Shown: in pieces, positions 18,820-28,187 of the stretch | How positions within the stretch are numbered: the stretch's first letter is position 1 | Layout: each line of letters begins with the position of its first letter | Source of the DNA: Rhodocyclaceae bacterium | Lineage (GTDB): Bacteria; Pseudomonadota; Gammaproteobacteria; Burkholderiales; Rhodocyclaceae | Assembly: GCA_016791105.1 (NCBI GenBank) | Contig: JAEUNM010000055.1 | Coordinates: 1 to 64,000, forward strand | Direction of reading: 5' to 3' | Length of the DNA: 64,000 bases | Program-made: the position numbers and the translations under genes | The notes under the pieces: generated by a model | What the model was told of the DNA's origin: nothing | The model's database searches: none | Seen by the model: the letters and a program-made list of their open reading frames with translations, nothing else

Positions 18820-20802
18820 TCAGGGTTTGAAATGCCGCGCCAGACGGCGCAATTCGGTCAGCGCCGTGTTGTCCGGTGCGGGGCCATAGCGGCCCGCACA
18901 GTATAGCGCGGCAATCTGTTTCATCGCGGCGGCGAGATCGCCGCGCGCAGCGGCGACACGCTCGCAATAGGCCTGGGGGCCTTCCCACGCTTCTTGGGCG
19001 AGCCCACGCCGCGCCAGTTTGCGCGTCACGCGGCGCCAGGCGATGAGCCAGGGGTCGCGCGGCGCGTGCTGGCGCAGGGCCCACAGGGTGTATACGGCGA
19101 GCAACAAGGCGCCCAGGCCGACCAGCCAGAACGCCAGTTTCTGCCAGTCTGCGTCGCGCATGCCCATGCGCGCCATCAGTTCACGCTGGCGAACGGCGTC
19201 GTAACCAATTACCCATTGGTTGTAGGCATTGGCGAGCGCGTCCCAGCGGAAACGCAGCGCCCGCAGCATGTCGAAATCGGCGCGTAGCATGAAGGGCAAG
19301 GGCTCGCCGCGCGGCAGTGCTTGCGCGAGGCCGCGCTCTATGCGTGAGGGCTGGATGGCGGCGGTGGGGTCTATGCGCGTCCAGCCGCTATCGGCATACC
19401 AGACTTCGGCCCAGGCATGGGCGTCGGACTGGCGCACCACGATGTAGCCATCGACCGGATTGCGCTCGCCGCCCTGATAGCCGGTCACGATACGGGCCGG
19501 AACGCCTGCCGCGCGCATGAGGTACACGAAGGCCGCTGCATAGTGTTCGCAAAATCCGCGCCGGGTATCGAACAGGAATTCGTCTATCGCATCGTCGCCC
19601 AGCAAAGGTGGTTCCAGGGTGTAGGTAAATTCCTGTTCGCGGAAATTGCTTAGTACGCTTGCCACGAGCGCGCGTGGAGTGTCCGCCCGCGCGGCAAGTT
19701 CGCGCGCGAAGCGGCGTGCGCGCGGGTTGCCAAGCCGCGGCAGTGCGCGCGTTTCGTCAAGGATGGCGGCAGGCTCGTCGCGTCCCAAACCGGGCACTGG
19801 AGCGGATTCCACGGCATAGCGGCGGCGATCGATGACTGCCTTGCGCGCGAGCAACTGATAGTCCGCACTGAGCGTGCTGCCCTCGGGCAAGCTTTGCGGG
19901 TAATCGAGCGCGAACAGCCAATTCTTGCCATGTGGCTCCAAAGTGATTTCATATCTTGCCTGCGCATTGCGCGGCGTGTAGGGCAGTGCTGCAAAGCTGT
20001 GGCGCGTGCGCGCGCTAATGGCCCAACGATTGCCTTCCAGTTGCGACAGTACCGGCCCGCGCCAGTACAAATCCTGCTGTGCCGGTTGGGCGTCGTCGAA
20101 TTTCGCGCGAAACGCGATTTCATCGGACAGGGAAAGCTGCGCGATGCTGCCGGGTGCCATGCTGTCCGACAGGCCGCTGCGGCCGGCATGGGCATCCAGC
20201 GGCAACCCCCACAAGGGCGCGGATATGCGCGGAAACAGCACGAACAGCACCAGCATGGCCGGGATGGCCATCAACAATAGCCGCCCGCTGCGCAGCAAAT
20301 TGTCGCGCACGCCGCGCGTGCCGTGGGTGGCGGCGCACAGTGCGGCCAGACTGATCCAGGCGCTCAACGCTGCCAGCAGTGTGGTGGCCATGCCTTGAAC
20401 GGTCAGGAAGGTGGCGAAAGTAAGAAATAGCGCGCCTTGCACCAGCACGTGGGCATCGCGCCGCGAGTGCGTTTCATTGAGCTTCAGGGCCAGGAACAGG
20501 GCCACCAGCGCAACGCCCGGAGCGCGCCCGAATATCTGGCGATAGGCGATCAGTACCGCCCCCAGCGCGGCGACCGACAGAGCCACCAGCAGCCAGCGCG
20601 GTGCCGTGGGGCGGCGTTGTTGCCACAACAGCGCGCGCAAGCCCAGCAGGAGCAGGCAGGCGCTGAGCAGCCACACCGGCTGCTGGCCGATGTGCGGCGC
20701 ATAGGCGGCGGCGGATGCGGCGATGAGCCAGCCAAGCTGGGGCCGCGTCAATGCTTCGGACGGCACCGCCGCGCTGGCCGTGCGCAGCCGCAGCCACTTC
20801 AT
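18820..20802 (-). CDS. TgpA-type transglutaminase-like membrane protein (DUF3488)
   Basis: 660 aa. N-terminal DUF3488 block with about six membrane helices (residues 25-200), a periplasmic transglutaminase-core domain with Cys in RRGFCEHYA, His in SDAHAWAEVW and Asp in WTRIDPTAA, then another membrane helix and a DUF4129-like C-terminal tail. Related to Pseudomonas aeruginosa TgpA, an essential protein of unclear substrate. GGAGGG lies before the ATG and the start overlaps the DUF58 stop (ATGA), so it is coupled to it. Last gene of the moxR-DUF58-tgpA operon. Confidence 0.9.
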   Translation of the reverse strand: MKWLRLRTASAAVPSEALTRPQLGWLIAASAAAYAPHIGQQPVWLLSACLLLLGLRALLWQQRRPTAPRWLLVALSVAALGAVLIAYRQIFGRAPGVALVALFLALKLNETHSRRDAHVLVQGALFLTFATFLTVQGMATTLLAALSAWISLAALCAATHGTRGVRDNLLRSGRLLLMAIPAMLVLFVLFPRISAPLWGLPLDAHAGRSGLSDSMAPGSIAQLSLSDEIAFRAKFDDAQPAQQDLYWRGPVLSQLEGNRWAISARTRHSFAALPYTPRNAQARYEITLEPHGKNWLFALDYPQSLPEGSTLSADYQLLARKAVIDRRRYAVESAPVPGLGRDEPAAILDETRALPRLGNPRARRFARELAARADTPRALVASVLSNFREQEFTYTLEPPLLGDDAIDEFLFDTRRGFCEHYAAAFVYLMRAAGVPARIVTGYQGGERNPVDGYIVVRQSDAHAWAEVWYADSGWTRIDPTAAIQPSRIERGLAQALPRGEPLPFMLRADFDMLRALRFRWDALANAYNQWVIGYDAVRQRELMARMGMRDADWQKLAFWLVGLGALLLAVYTLWALRQHAPRDPWLIAWRRVTRKLARRGLAQEAWEGPQAYCERVAAARGDLAAAMKQIAALYCAGRYGPAPDNTALTELRRLARHFKP

Positions 20803-21776
20803 GCTTCGCCCTCCAGGCCGTGCAGGGCGAGCGCGCGCAGGCAGTGTTCCAGATGCTGCGCGCCACTGCCTGCCTCGATTTCCAGATCCGGCAAGGTCAA
20901 TCCGAATTCGCGGCCGCTGGCGTGAGCGTCCAGGCACCAGCGCGTGAGGCGGGACAGCCGTGCTTCGGTGTCCAATCGGCCCGGCAATTCGGCCCAGCTT
21001 AGCCAAAGCCTTGCGGTGCCACTCGATTCGAACAGCTTGCTGACCGGGTTTGAGCCGCGCGCGACGGCTTTCCAGGCCATTTGCCTGGGCGTGTCGCCGC
21101 GCCGCCACGGGCGCAAGCCGGCAAAGTCATCGCCGGCCCGCGCCGAGCGCGCGTGGCCGCCGGCTTCGCCGGCCGGTTGCTCGGCGGGCAAAGCTTGCGG
21201 TGGCTGTTCCGGTTGCGGATAGACCAGTACGCGCAAATTGCGCGGGTGCGCGTAAGACCAGGCGCGTATCAGTCCGATCGGAAAATGCGTTTCCAGCGTA
21301 ATGCGGTTTGGCACCAGCCAGCCGCGCTGGCGTGCCGGTACCGGCAGGGACACCGTACAGGATTCGCCGCCCGGCACGTCGGCCGCGACGGCCTGGCTGC
21401 CTTCCAGCGACAGCCGGATGCCGTGGCGCGCATCCTTGCGCGGGTTATGCAGGGATACGCGCACCTGCGCGAGTTGTCCGGCAAATACCGGCTCGTTGTA
21501 GAGGGCGCTGACTTCGAGATCGACCAGATTGCGGAACGTATGCAGGATCGCGGCATTGCCGACGCCCGCCAGCAGGAACACGAAAATATAGGCCGCGCCC
21601 AGGTTGTAATTGATCGCGCCGACCAGCATGACCAATACCCCCACCGCCCAGAACAGTCCCGAGCGGGTCGGCAACACGAACACGCGCCGGTAATTCAGGC
21701 GCACCGGGGCCGCTTCGTCCTTGCTCAGCCGGAACAGCCAGCGCTCGAAGCGAGCGCGCAAAGTGGCGGCACTCAC
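20799..21776 (-). CDS. DUF58 domain protein
   Basis: 325 aa. Two membrane helices near the N-terminus (about 33-75: RSGLFWAVGVLVMLVGAINY and the following segment), then a cytoplasmic or periplasmic part with the DUF58 signature (DFAGLRPWRRGDTPRQMAWKA). The family has a degenerate von Willebrand A fold and nearly always lies between a MoxR ATPase and a transglutaminase-like protein, as here; it is thought to be the substrate-recognition partner of MoxR chaperones. Function beyond that is unknown. Confidence 0.88.
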   Translation of the reverse strand: MSAATLRARFERWLFRLSKDEAAPVRLNYRRVFVLPTRSGLFWAVGVLVMLVGAINYNLGAAYIFVFLLAGVGNAAILHTFRNLVDLEVSALYNEPVFAGQLAQVRVSLHNPRKDARHGIRLSLEGSQAVAADVPGGESCTVSLPVPARQRGWLVPNRITLETHFPIGLIRAWSYAHPRNLRVLVYPQPEQPPQALPAEQPAGEAGGHARSARAGDDFAGLRPWRRGDTPRQMAWKAVARGSNPVSKLFESSGTARLWLSWAELPGRLDTEARLSRLTRWCLDAHASGREFGLTLPDLEIEAGSGAQHLEHCLRALALHGLEGEA

Positions 21777-21792
21777 GCCGGTCTTTTGCGGA

Positions 21793-22722
21793 CTAGGGGA
21801 CGGGGACCGCCGCTATCAGTGCGGCGGTCAGGTCCGGCGCACTGCGGCCGCGCAATTCGCCTGCCGGCAGCAGACGGTGCGGGATCACACCGGGGGCGAC
21901 GGCCTGCACGTCTTCCGGCAGCACATGGTCGCGTCCAGCCAGGAGCGCCCAGGCACGTGCTGCCGCCATGAGCGCGAGACCACCGCGCGGACTCAATCCG
22001 ACCTCGAATTCCGGCGCACCGCGGGTGTGTTCGATCAGCGCCAGCACGTAATCGAACAGCGCCGGCGCGGCATGTATGCGCTCTGCCGCGGCCTGGGCGG
22101 CCTCCAGTTCCGTCGGATCCATGACGGGTGCCAATTGCGCGATGAGCTGACGCCTATCCATGCCGGCGAGCAGGGCGCGCTCCGCATCGCGTGCCGGGTA
22201 ACCCAGTTCGATGCGCATCATGAAGCGGTCCAGTTGCGATTCCGGCAAGGGGAAGGTACCAATCTGGTGGGCAGGATTTTGCGTGGCGATCACGAAAAAA
22301 GGCTGCGGCAGCGCGCGCGTTTCGCCATCCAGCGTGACTTGCCGTTCTTCCATCGCTTCGAGCAGCGCGCTTTGCGCTTTCGGCGTGGCGCGATTGATTT
22401 CATCGGCCAGCAATACCTGCGCGAATACCGGCCCGGGGTGAAAGCGGAAGCGCCCCGAATCGCGCTCGAATATGGTCGTGCCGAGCAGGTCGGCCGGCAG
22501 CATGTCGCTGGTGAATTGCACGCGCGCAAACTGCAGCCCGAGCAGGCGCGCCAGCGCGTGGGCCAGCGTGGTTTTGCCGACGCCGGGCATGTCCTCGATG
22601 AGCAGATGCCCGCGTGCAACGAGGCAAGCCAGTGCCATGCGTATCGGATGTGGCTTGCCAAGCACCACATCGCTGGCAGCTTCCAACACACGCTGAAGAT
22701 TCTTGCTGGGTGAATTAGGCAT
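21793..22722 (-). CDS. MoxR-family AAA+ ATPase
   Basis: 309 aa chaperone-type ATPase. Walker A GVGKT about residue 48, Walker B LLADEINRA, sensor region IATQNP and the family motif GTFPLPESQLDRF are all present. First gene of the operon with DUF58 and tgpA; 16 bp separate it from DUF58. MoxR proteins help insert metals or assemble protein complexes, in some methylotrophs for PQQ methanol dehydrogenase. That link to the PQQ enzyme 15 kb away is only a possibility. ATG at 22722 chosen; the longer frame upstream is not conserved. Confidence 0.92.
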   Translation of the reverse strand: MPNSPSKNLQRVLEAASDVVLGKPHPIRMALACLVARGHLLIEDMPGVGKTTLAHALARLLGLQFARVQFTSDMLPADLLGTTIFERDSGRFRFHPGPVFAQVLLADEINRATPKAQSALLEAMEERQVTLDGETRALPQPFFVIATQNPAHQIGTFPLPESQLDRFMMRIELGYPARDAERALLAGMDRRQLIAQLAPVMDPTELEAAQAAAERIHAAPALFDYVLALIEHTRGAPEFEVGLSPRGGLALMAAARAWALLAGRDHVLPEDVQAVAPGVIPHRLLPAGELRGRSAPDLTAALIAAVPVP

Positions 22723-22832
22723 AACTTGTGAAGGCGGGACTGCAGAAGCGATAATAACGGTTTGCCGCCATCGCCGCGCGCGTATTGGCCGCAGGTCGCC
22801 AAGAAGGCGAAAATTCATCCGGGAGACAGGCA

Positions 22833-23756
22833 TTGACAACGGCATACATTTCCCACCGCGACTGCCATTTGCACAACATGGGGCCACACCATCCGGAGTG
22901 TCCGGAGCGGCTGTCCGCCATCCAGGACCGGCTCATAGCGGCCGGTCTGGACCTCTACCTTAATTTCTATGATGCGCCCAGTGCGGAAATAGAGCAGCTG
23001 ATACGCGCCCACCCGCCCGAGCACGTGCGGCGCATCATGCAGACCGCGCCGCAAAGTGGCATCGTGCACCTCGATCCGGATACCGCCATGATGTCCGACA
23101 CCCTGCCGGCGGCGCTGCGTTCGGCAGGGGCGGGGGTGCTGGCGGTCGATCTGGTGGTGGGCGGTCAGGTGGAAAACGCGTTTTGTGCCGTGCGTCCGCC
23201 CGGTCACCACGCCGAGCGCAGCAATGCGATGGGCTTCTGCTTTTTCAACAACATCGCGGTCGCGGCGCGCCATGCGCTTGAACGGCACGGCCTGGAACGT
23301 GTCGCCGTGATCGATTTCGACGTGCATCACGGCAACGGGACGGAAGATATATTTGCCGGCGATGAGCGCGTGCTCATGGTGAGCATTTTCCAGCATCCCT
23401 TCTACCCGTACAGCGGCACGGAAAATCCGGCCCCCAACATGTGCAACGTGCCGGTGCCGCGCGGCACGCGCGGCGACGAATTCCGCCGCATCGTGTCGGA
23501 AATCTGGCTGCCCCGGCTGGAGCAATTCCGGCCGCAAATGCTGTTCATTTCGGCCGGCTTCGACGCCCACTACGAGGATGACATGGGGTCCTTGGGGCTG
23601 GTCGAATCCGATTACGCGTGGGTAACCGAGCAATTGATGGCCTTCGCGGCGGTGCACTGCCAGAAGCGCATCGTGTCGATGCTGGAAGGCGGCTACGCGC
23701 TGTCCGCGTTGGGGCGTAGCGTGGGCGCCCACGTCAAGGCGCTGGCCGATCTTTGA
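22833..23756 (+). CDS. Histone deacetylase-family amidohydrolase
   Basis: 307 aa zinc hydrolase of the arginase/deacetylase fold. RPPGHHAE (His 125-126), DFDVHHGNGT (Asp 161/163, His 165-166), SAGFDAHYED and a C-terminal EGGY are the catalytic and zinc-binding motifs. Bacterial members remove acetyl from polyamines, acetoin-related compounds or small amides; the true substrate is unknown. The TTG start at 22833 is preferred because GGGAGACAGG lies just before it and the sequence after it matches the family start (YISHRDC). It is divergent from moxR. Confidence 0.9.
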   Translation: MTTAYISHRDCHLHNMGPHHPECPERLSAIQDRLIAAGLDLYLNFYDAPSAEIEQLIRAHPPEHVRRIMQTAPQSGIVHLDPDTAMMSDTLPAALRSAGAGVLAVDLVVGGQVENAFCAVRPPGHHAERSNAMGFCFFNNIAVAARHALERHGLERVAVIDFDVHHGNGTEDIFAGDERVLMVSIFQHPFYPYSGTENPAPNMCNVPVPRGTRGDEFRRIVSEIWLPRLEQFRPQMLFISAGFDAHYEDDMGSLGLVESDYAWVTEQLMAFAAVHCQKRIVSMLEGGYALSALGRSVGAHVKALADL

Positions 23757-23903
23757 ACGCCGCGCCGGACTTGCGCCGGCGGGCGGCCGCGCCGCGTTCT
23801 TGATTCGGCAAGCGGGGGGCGCTTACGCGCCTTTACATGGCTCGCGTTTTGCGGCTCGCCCGCTTCGGCTAAACTACTCGTCTTTTTCACACTTGGGGCA
23901 AGC

Positions 23904-24782
23904 ATGATCACCGGATCGCTCGTTGCCATCGTTACACCCATGCTCGAGGACGGCAGTCTCGACTTTGCCCGCCTGCGGCAACTGGTCGACTGGCACGTGG
24001 CCGAAAAAACCGATGCCATCGTGGTGGTCGGTACGACCGGGGAATCGCCCACGGTCGACATTCCCGAACATTGCGAACTGATACGCCAGACTGTCGAATT
24101 TGCAGCCGGCCGTGTTCCGGTCGTCGCCGGAACGGGTGCCAATTCGACCTCCGAAGCCATAGAACTTATGCAATATGCGCGCAAAGTCGGCGCGCAGGCC
24201 TGCCTGTCGGTGGTTCCGTATTACAACCGGCCCACGCAGGAAGGTATGTACCGCCATTTTCGCGCCCAGGCCGAAGCGGTCGATCTGCCGCTCATCGTGT
24301 ACAACGTACCGGGCCGCACGGTGGCCGATCTGTCCAATGACACCGCCTTGCGGCTGGCCGAAGTGCCGGGCATCGTAGGCATCAAGGATGCCACCGGCAG
24401 CGTGGATCGGGCCTGCGACCTGATCGCGCGCGCGCCACAAGGTTTTGCGCTGTATACCGGCGAAGACATGGTGGCGCTGCCCTTCATTTTGCTGGGCGGC
24501 CATGGTGTGATTTCGGTGACTGCCAACGTCGCGCCGGGCGCCATGCACGACATGTGCGTAGCCGCTGCCGCGGGCGATCTGTCGCGTGCGCGCGCGCTCA
24601 ATGCGCCGCTGGTAGGGCTGCATCGCAACCTGTTCTGCGAAGCCAACCCCATACCTGTCAAATGGGCGCTGGCGCGCATGGGGCGTATCGCCTCCGGCAT
24701 ACGCCTGCCGCTTACCGAATTGTCGGAAGCCATGCGGCCGCGGGTGGAAGAAGCCATGCGTCAGGCAGGACTGCTGGCTTGA
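23904..24782 (+). CDS. dapA: 4-hydroxy-tetrahydrodipicolinate synthase
   Basis: 292 aa, normal length. Condenses pyruvate with aspartate semialdehyde, the first step to lysine and diaminopimelate. VGTTGESPT binds pyruvate, YNVPGRT carries the catalytic Tyr, and the Schiff-base Lys is in GIKDATG. bamC follows after 11 nt, the common betaproteobacterial order. lysC, which supplies the pathway, is 7 kb downstream. Confidence 0.96.
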   Translation: MITGSLVAIVTPMLEDGSLDFARLRQLVDWHVAEKTDAIVVVGTTGESPTVDIPEHCELIRQTVEFAAGRVPVVAGTGANSTSEAIELMQYARKVGAQACLSVVPYYNRPTQEGMYRHFRAQAEAVDLPLIVYNVPGRTVADLSNDTALRLAEVPGIVGIKDATGSVDRACDLIARAPQGFALYTGEDMVALPFILLGGHGVISVTANVAPGAMHDMCVAAAAGDLSRARALNAPLVGLHRNLFCEANPIPVKWALARMGRIASGIRLPLTELSEAMRPRVEEAMRQAGLLA

Positions 24783-24793
24783 GGAATCCGTTC

Positions 24794-25939
24794 ATGCAAA
24801 GCAGGAAATTTCTTGCGCTGGCGCTGGTCGGCGTGCTGGCAACGGGTTGCAGCACCTCGTTATTCGAAGGCCGCAAGATCGACTACAAATCGGCAAGCAA
24901 GCAATTGCCGACGCTGGAAGTTCCGCCCGATCTTACCGCGCCCACGCGTGACGACCGCTTCGCCGTGCCCGACGTGAACCCGCGCAGCTCGGCAACTTAC
25001 TCGGTGTATAACGCCGAGCGTGCCGGCAAGCCGCAGGCTACGACCGGCCAGGAAGTACTGCCCGACGTCGACAAGATGCGCATCGAACGTTCCGGCAGTC
25101 AGCGCTGGCTGGTGGTTGATACGCCGCCGGAGGTGTTGTGGCCGCGCGTCAAGGAGTTCTGGCAGGAACTGGGCTTCCTGATCAATATCGAACAGCCCGA
25201 CGCGGGCATCATGGAAACCGACTGGGCTGAAAACCGCGCCAAAATTCCGCAGGATTTCATCCGCAACACCATAGGGAAATTTGTCGATCAGCTCTATTCG
25301 ACACCGGAACGCGACAAGTTCCGCACCCGCCTGGAACCGGGTTCCAAGGCCGGAACGACGGAAATTTACATCAGCCATCGCGGCGTGCTGGAAATTTTCA
25401 CCAGCGAAGGACGCACCGACACGGTGTGGCAGCCGCGGCCGCCCGATCCGGAACTGGAGGCGGAAATGTTGCGCCGCCTCATGGTCAGGCTGGGCGTGGA
25501 CGAGGTACGCGCCAAAACCATGCTCGCTGCCGACCAGGCGGTGGAACGCGCGCGTCTGCAAAAGCTGCCGGGCGGCGCCCAGGTGCTCGCCCTGCAGGAG
25601 CCGTTCGACCGTGCCTGGCGCCGGGTTGGGCTGGCGCTGGATCGCGTCGGCTTTACCGTCGAAGATCGCGACCGCTCGAGCGGAATGTATTTCGTGCGCT
25701 ACGTCGATCCCGAAAAGGATGCCAAATCCAAGGAAGAAAAGGGCTTTTTCAGCCGCATGTTCTCGGTGTTCAGCAGCAGCAAATCGAGCAATGTGCTCAC
25801 CGACGAGGCGCGCTATCGGGTCTACGTGAAGGCGGAGGGCGACGCAAGTGCGGTCAGCGTGCTGGCGCGCGAAGGCGGTAACGACACCTCCGATACCTCG
25901 CGCAGGATCATGAGCTTGCTCTACGAGCAGCTCAAATAG
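24794..25939 (+). CDS. bamC: Outer membrane protein assembly factor BamC
   Basis: 381 aa lipoprotein of the BAM complex. Signal peptide with lipobox LATGC (Cys about residue 19), a flexible early segment with LEVPPDLTAP that binds BamD, and two helix-grip domains (about 95-210 and 255-381) matching NlpB/DapX. The RSGSQRWLVV and YISHRGVLEIF stretches mark the first domain. Follows dapA as in Escherichia coli, with a strong terminator after it. Confidence 0.93.
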   Translation: MQSRKFLALALVGVLATGCSTSLFEGRKIDYKSASKQLPTLEVPPDLTAPTRDDRFAVPDVNPRSSATYSVYNAERAGKPQATTGQEVLPDVDKMRIERSGSQRWLVVDTPPEVLWPRVKEFWQELGFLINIEQPDAGIMETDWAENRAKIPQDFIRNTIGKFVDQLYSTPERDKFRTRLEPGSKAGTTEIYISHRGVLEIFTSEGRTDTVWQPRPPDPELEAEMLRRLMVRLGVDEVRAKTMLAADQAVERARLQKLPGGAQVLALQEPFDRAWRRVGLALDRVGFTVEDRDRSSGMYFVRYVDPEKDAKSKEEKGFFSRMFSVFSSSKSSNVLTDEARYRVYVKAEGDASAVSVLAREGGNDTSDTSRRIMSLLYEQLK

Positions 25940-26008
25940 GTGGTCGGTGCCCGTCGCGGCGGGCACTTGGCGTGCCCTCCTCGGTGCGCAACTGAGGGCG
26001 AGAGACGC

Positions 26009-26038
26009 AAAAAAGCCGGCATTGCTGCCGGCTTTTTT
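26009..26038. terminator. Bidirectional intrinsic terminator after bamC
   Basis: AAAAGCCGGC-ATTGCT-GCCGGCTTTT with A-run before and T-run after; serves bamC (+) and the small lipoprotein gene (-) that converge here. Confidence 0.9.
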
Positions 26039-26080
26039 GTTTCCGGCGCCAAGCGGGCCGCCGGATATGAAACGAAATGC

Positions 26081-26317
26081 TTACTTCTTCTCTTCGGGCT
26101 TCGCCTCGGCCGGAGCGGCAGCGGGCGCAGCAGCGGGAGCGGCAGCCGGCGCAGCTTCGGCAGGCTTGGGCGCTTCGGCAGCGGGCGCGGCCGGGGCAGC
26201 CGGCGCTTCAGCCTTGGGCGGCTCCGGAGCCGGGGCCGGCTTCGGCGCTTCTTCTTTCTTGCCGCAGGCGGTCAGCGCCAGGGCGGTAAACAGAGCAACG
26301 AGAACGGAATGCTTCAT
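26081..26317 (-). CDS. Small Ala/Pro/Glu-rich lipoprotein
   Basis: 78 aa. Signal peptide with lipobox LTAC (Cys 18), then a low-complexity mature chain of Ala, Pro, Glu and Lys with AAPA-type repeats ending KPEEKK. AAGGA lies 8 nt before the ATG. The chain is unstructured and highly charged; it may be a small periplasmic spacer or peptidoglycan-associated lipoprotein. No domain is recognisable. Codon bias and a good ribosome site support it being real despite the repeat content. Confidence 0.7.
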   Translation of the reverse strand: MKHSVLVALFTALALTACGKKEEAPKPAPAPEPPKAEAPAAPAAPAAEAPKPAEAAPAAAPAAAPAAAPAEAKPEEKK

Positions 26318-26447
26318 GGAACAAGTCCTTTATTTGAAGTGACAAGATAGCCCAAAAACTGGGGGCAAGCCGATAACGCCTCGACCAGGGCCAAAGTTTA
26401 CCAGATCGATGATGCAATGCAGCATTTTTGCCGGCCATGTCGTAAAA

Positions 26448-26957
26448 CTACAACCCAAGTGTGGTTCCGGCAACACTTGGTTCCGATAATTCCCAAAGTT
26501 CATCGAAGCGTTGCACGAGTGGTTCGACGCGCTCGGGCAGGTCGACGAATTCCTTGCCGCGCATGTGATCGGCATGGATGCGCAATATCCCATGCTGCGC
26601 GTCGGCCAGAATGAAACAATCTTTGAGATGACGCAGGTCCGCAGGCGCGCGGCGAATGGTAAAGCAATGTGCATGGATGCGCAAAAGATTCATCAGTCGC
26701 GGTGAGTGCGCTTCCAGCCTGTCGCAGTGCTGCAGCACGACCCGCAGCGAGGCACCTGGACGGCGCAGGAATTCGTCCACTGCTTGTGCACCGCCGCGCG
26801 ATTCCAGTCCGGTAGTTTGCAGGTCCGGATCGAAAATCCGCACTGCAGCAAACGCACGCGCCAGCGTCGCAATGATGCCGCGCTCGTAGCTGCTTTTCGT
26901 GTCGAACGGAAATTCGCCCGCCGGCGTGCTGCAGGTGTCGTCTTGCGCTTCGCTCAT
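26448..26957 (-). CDS. Conserved protein of unknown function, coupled to the ribosomal oxygenase
   Basis: 169 aa, soluble, no signal peptide. It has an acidic first part, a middle block (about 30-75) with ARAFAAVRIFDPDLQTTGLE, and a later HIDDEN-type pattern of His and Cys (LLRIHAHCFTIRRAPADLRH). I do not recognise a function; similar small proteins sit next to this cupin gene in other betaproteobacteria as far as I recall. Its ATG overlaps the stop of the cupin gene by 4 nt (ATGA), so the two are translationally coupled and probably act together. It could be an adaptor or a regulator of ribosome modification. Confidence 0.75.
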   Translation of the reverse strand: MSEAQDDTCSTPAGEFPFDTKSSYERGIIATLARAFAAVRIFDPDLQTTGLESRGGAQAVDEFLRRPGASLRVVLQHCDRLEAHSPRLMNLLRIHAHCFTIRRAPADLRHLKDCFILADAQHGILRIHADHMRGKEFVDLPERVEPLVQRFDELWELSEPSVAGTTLGL

Positions 26958-28078
26958 GGGGTTTCGGGGTGCAGGTAGCCGGCGCAATACCATTCATACA
27001 ACAAGGCCTGCGCGGCTGGGCTGAAGGAATCCGGCGGTCCGGCCGAACGGCGCAGGTCCGCTAACGCGATGAACCAGGCGATATCGCCGGCCGCCGGAAA
27101 ATGGCTTTCGCCATTCATATATAGCCGGCCGGCGCGCCACAGCAACTGGCTGCGTGCGTCGAGCTGCACGCCCTGCCGCGCCGCAGCCGCGAAGCGTGGC
27201 CCCGACATGGGGCGCCGCGGCGGGTCAAAAAACACTTGCGGCTTGGGTTCGGTCAGATAACAGCCCAGGAATTGTTCGATGTCGGCACTTTGCCAGCGTA
27301 TCGCATTCACCATTCCGGATACCTGGTCCACCATCGCGTCGGCAATTTCCGCCGGTGAATCCTGCTGCCTCAGGCCGGGATCGGCATAGGCCCCGGGGAT
27401 TTGCAGACGTTCGTGCAGATAATCGAGAAAGGCCCGGCCCAGTTCCTGTGCCGAGGGGGCGCGAAAGCCGATCGAATAGGTCATGCATTCGCCTTCGGCA
27501 ATACCGTTGTGCGCATAGCGCGGCGGCAGGTAAAGCATGTCCCCGGGTTCCAGCACCCATTCCTGCCGGGGCTGGAAATTGCTCAATATGCGCAGCGGAA
27601 GGCCGTCGATCAGTGTCAGGTCCTCGTCGTCGCTGATTTGCCAGCGGCGGCGGCCCATGCCCTGAATCAGGAACACGTCGTACGAATCGAAGTGTGGGCC
27701 GACCCCTCCGCCCGGCGTGGCGTAACTGACCATGACGTCGTCCAGACGCGCGTAAGGGATGAACGCAAAGCGGCGCATCAGTGCGTCGGCTTGCGGCAAT
27801 ATGAGGTTCAGCCCCTGCACGAGTACGGTCCACGGGGTGCTGCGGGCGCGCCGCAGCAAGCTTTTGGCGAGCGGGCCGCGTTCCATTTCCCAGTCCGTGC
27901 CGGCCCCGGCCACCAGGCGCGATTCCACGTCCTCGCGTTGCGCGAGGCGCAGTACGGCGTCGCGATCCAGCAGGCCGGTAAATCCGGGCAGGGCTTGCCG
28001 TACCAGCAGAGGCTTTTTCTGCCAATACTGATCGAGAAATTCGGCGGCTTGCAGTCCGCCCAGAAGTTGTTCTTGCAT
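26954..28078 (-). CDS. JmjC/cupin ribosomal oxygenase (RoxA/YcfD type)
   Basis: 374 aa Fe(II)/2-oxoglutarate hydroxylase. Iron ligands are seen in HFDSYD (His and Asp) and in RYAHNGIAEG (distal His); the JmjC core spans about 90-230 and a winged-helix C-terminal part follows, as in Escherichia coli YcfD, which hydroxylates Arg81 of ribosomal protein L16. The early KKPLLVRQALPGF motif is typical of the family. The ATG at 28078 is chosen because the protein matches from there. It is divergent from rlmD, another ribosome-modifying gene, with about 110 bp between starts. Confidence 0.88.
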   Translation of the reverse strand: MQEQLLGGLQAAEFLDQYWQKKPLLVRQALPGFTGLLDRDAVLRLAQREDVESRLVAGAGTDWEMERGPLAKSLLRRARSTPWTVLVQGLNLILPQADALMRRFAFIPYARLDDVMVSYATPGGGVGPHFDSYDVFLIQGMGRRRWQISDDEDLTLIDGLPLRILSNFQPRQEWVLEPGDMLYLPPRYAHNGIAEGECMTYSIGFRAPSAQELGRAFLDYLHERLQIPGAYADPGLRQQDSPAEIADAMVDQVSGMVNAIRWQSADIEQFLGCYLTEPKPQVFFDPPRRPMSGPRFAAAARQGVQLDARSQLLWRAGRLYMNGESHFPAAGDIAWFIALADLRRSAGPPDSFSPAAQALLYEWYCAGYLHPETP

Positions 28079-28187
28079 GGGCGCGATTATGCGGCAAAGG
28101 CCAGCCAGCGTAGCGGCGGTACCGACTTTGCCGGGTACGGCAGTACAGGCGATACAATCCGCCCTTTTTCCGCGCCGGTCGGCGGGC

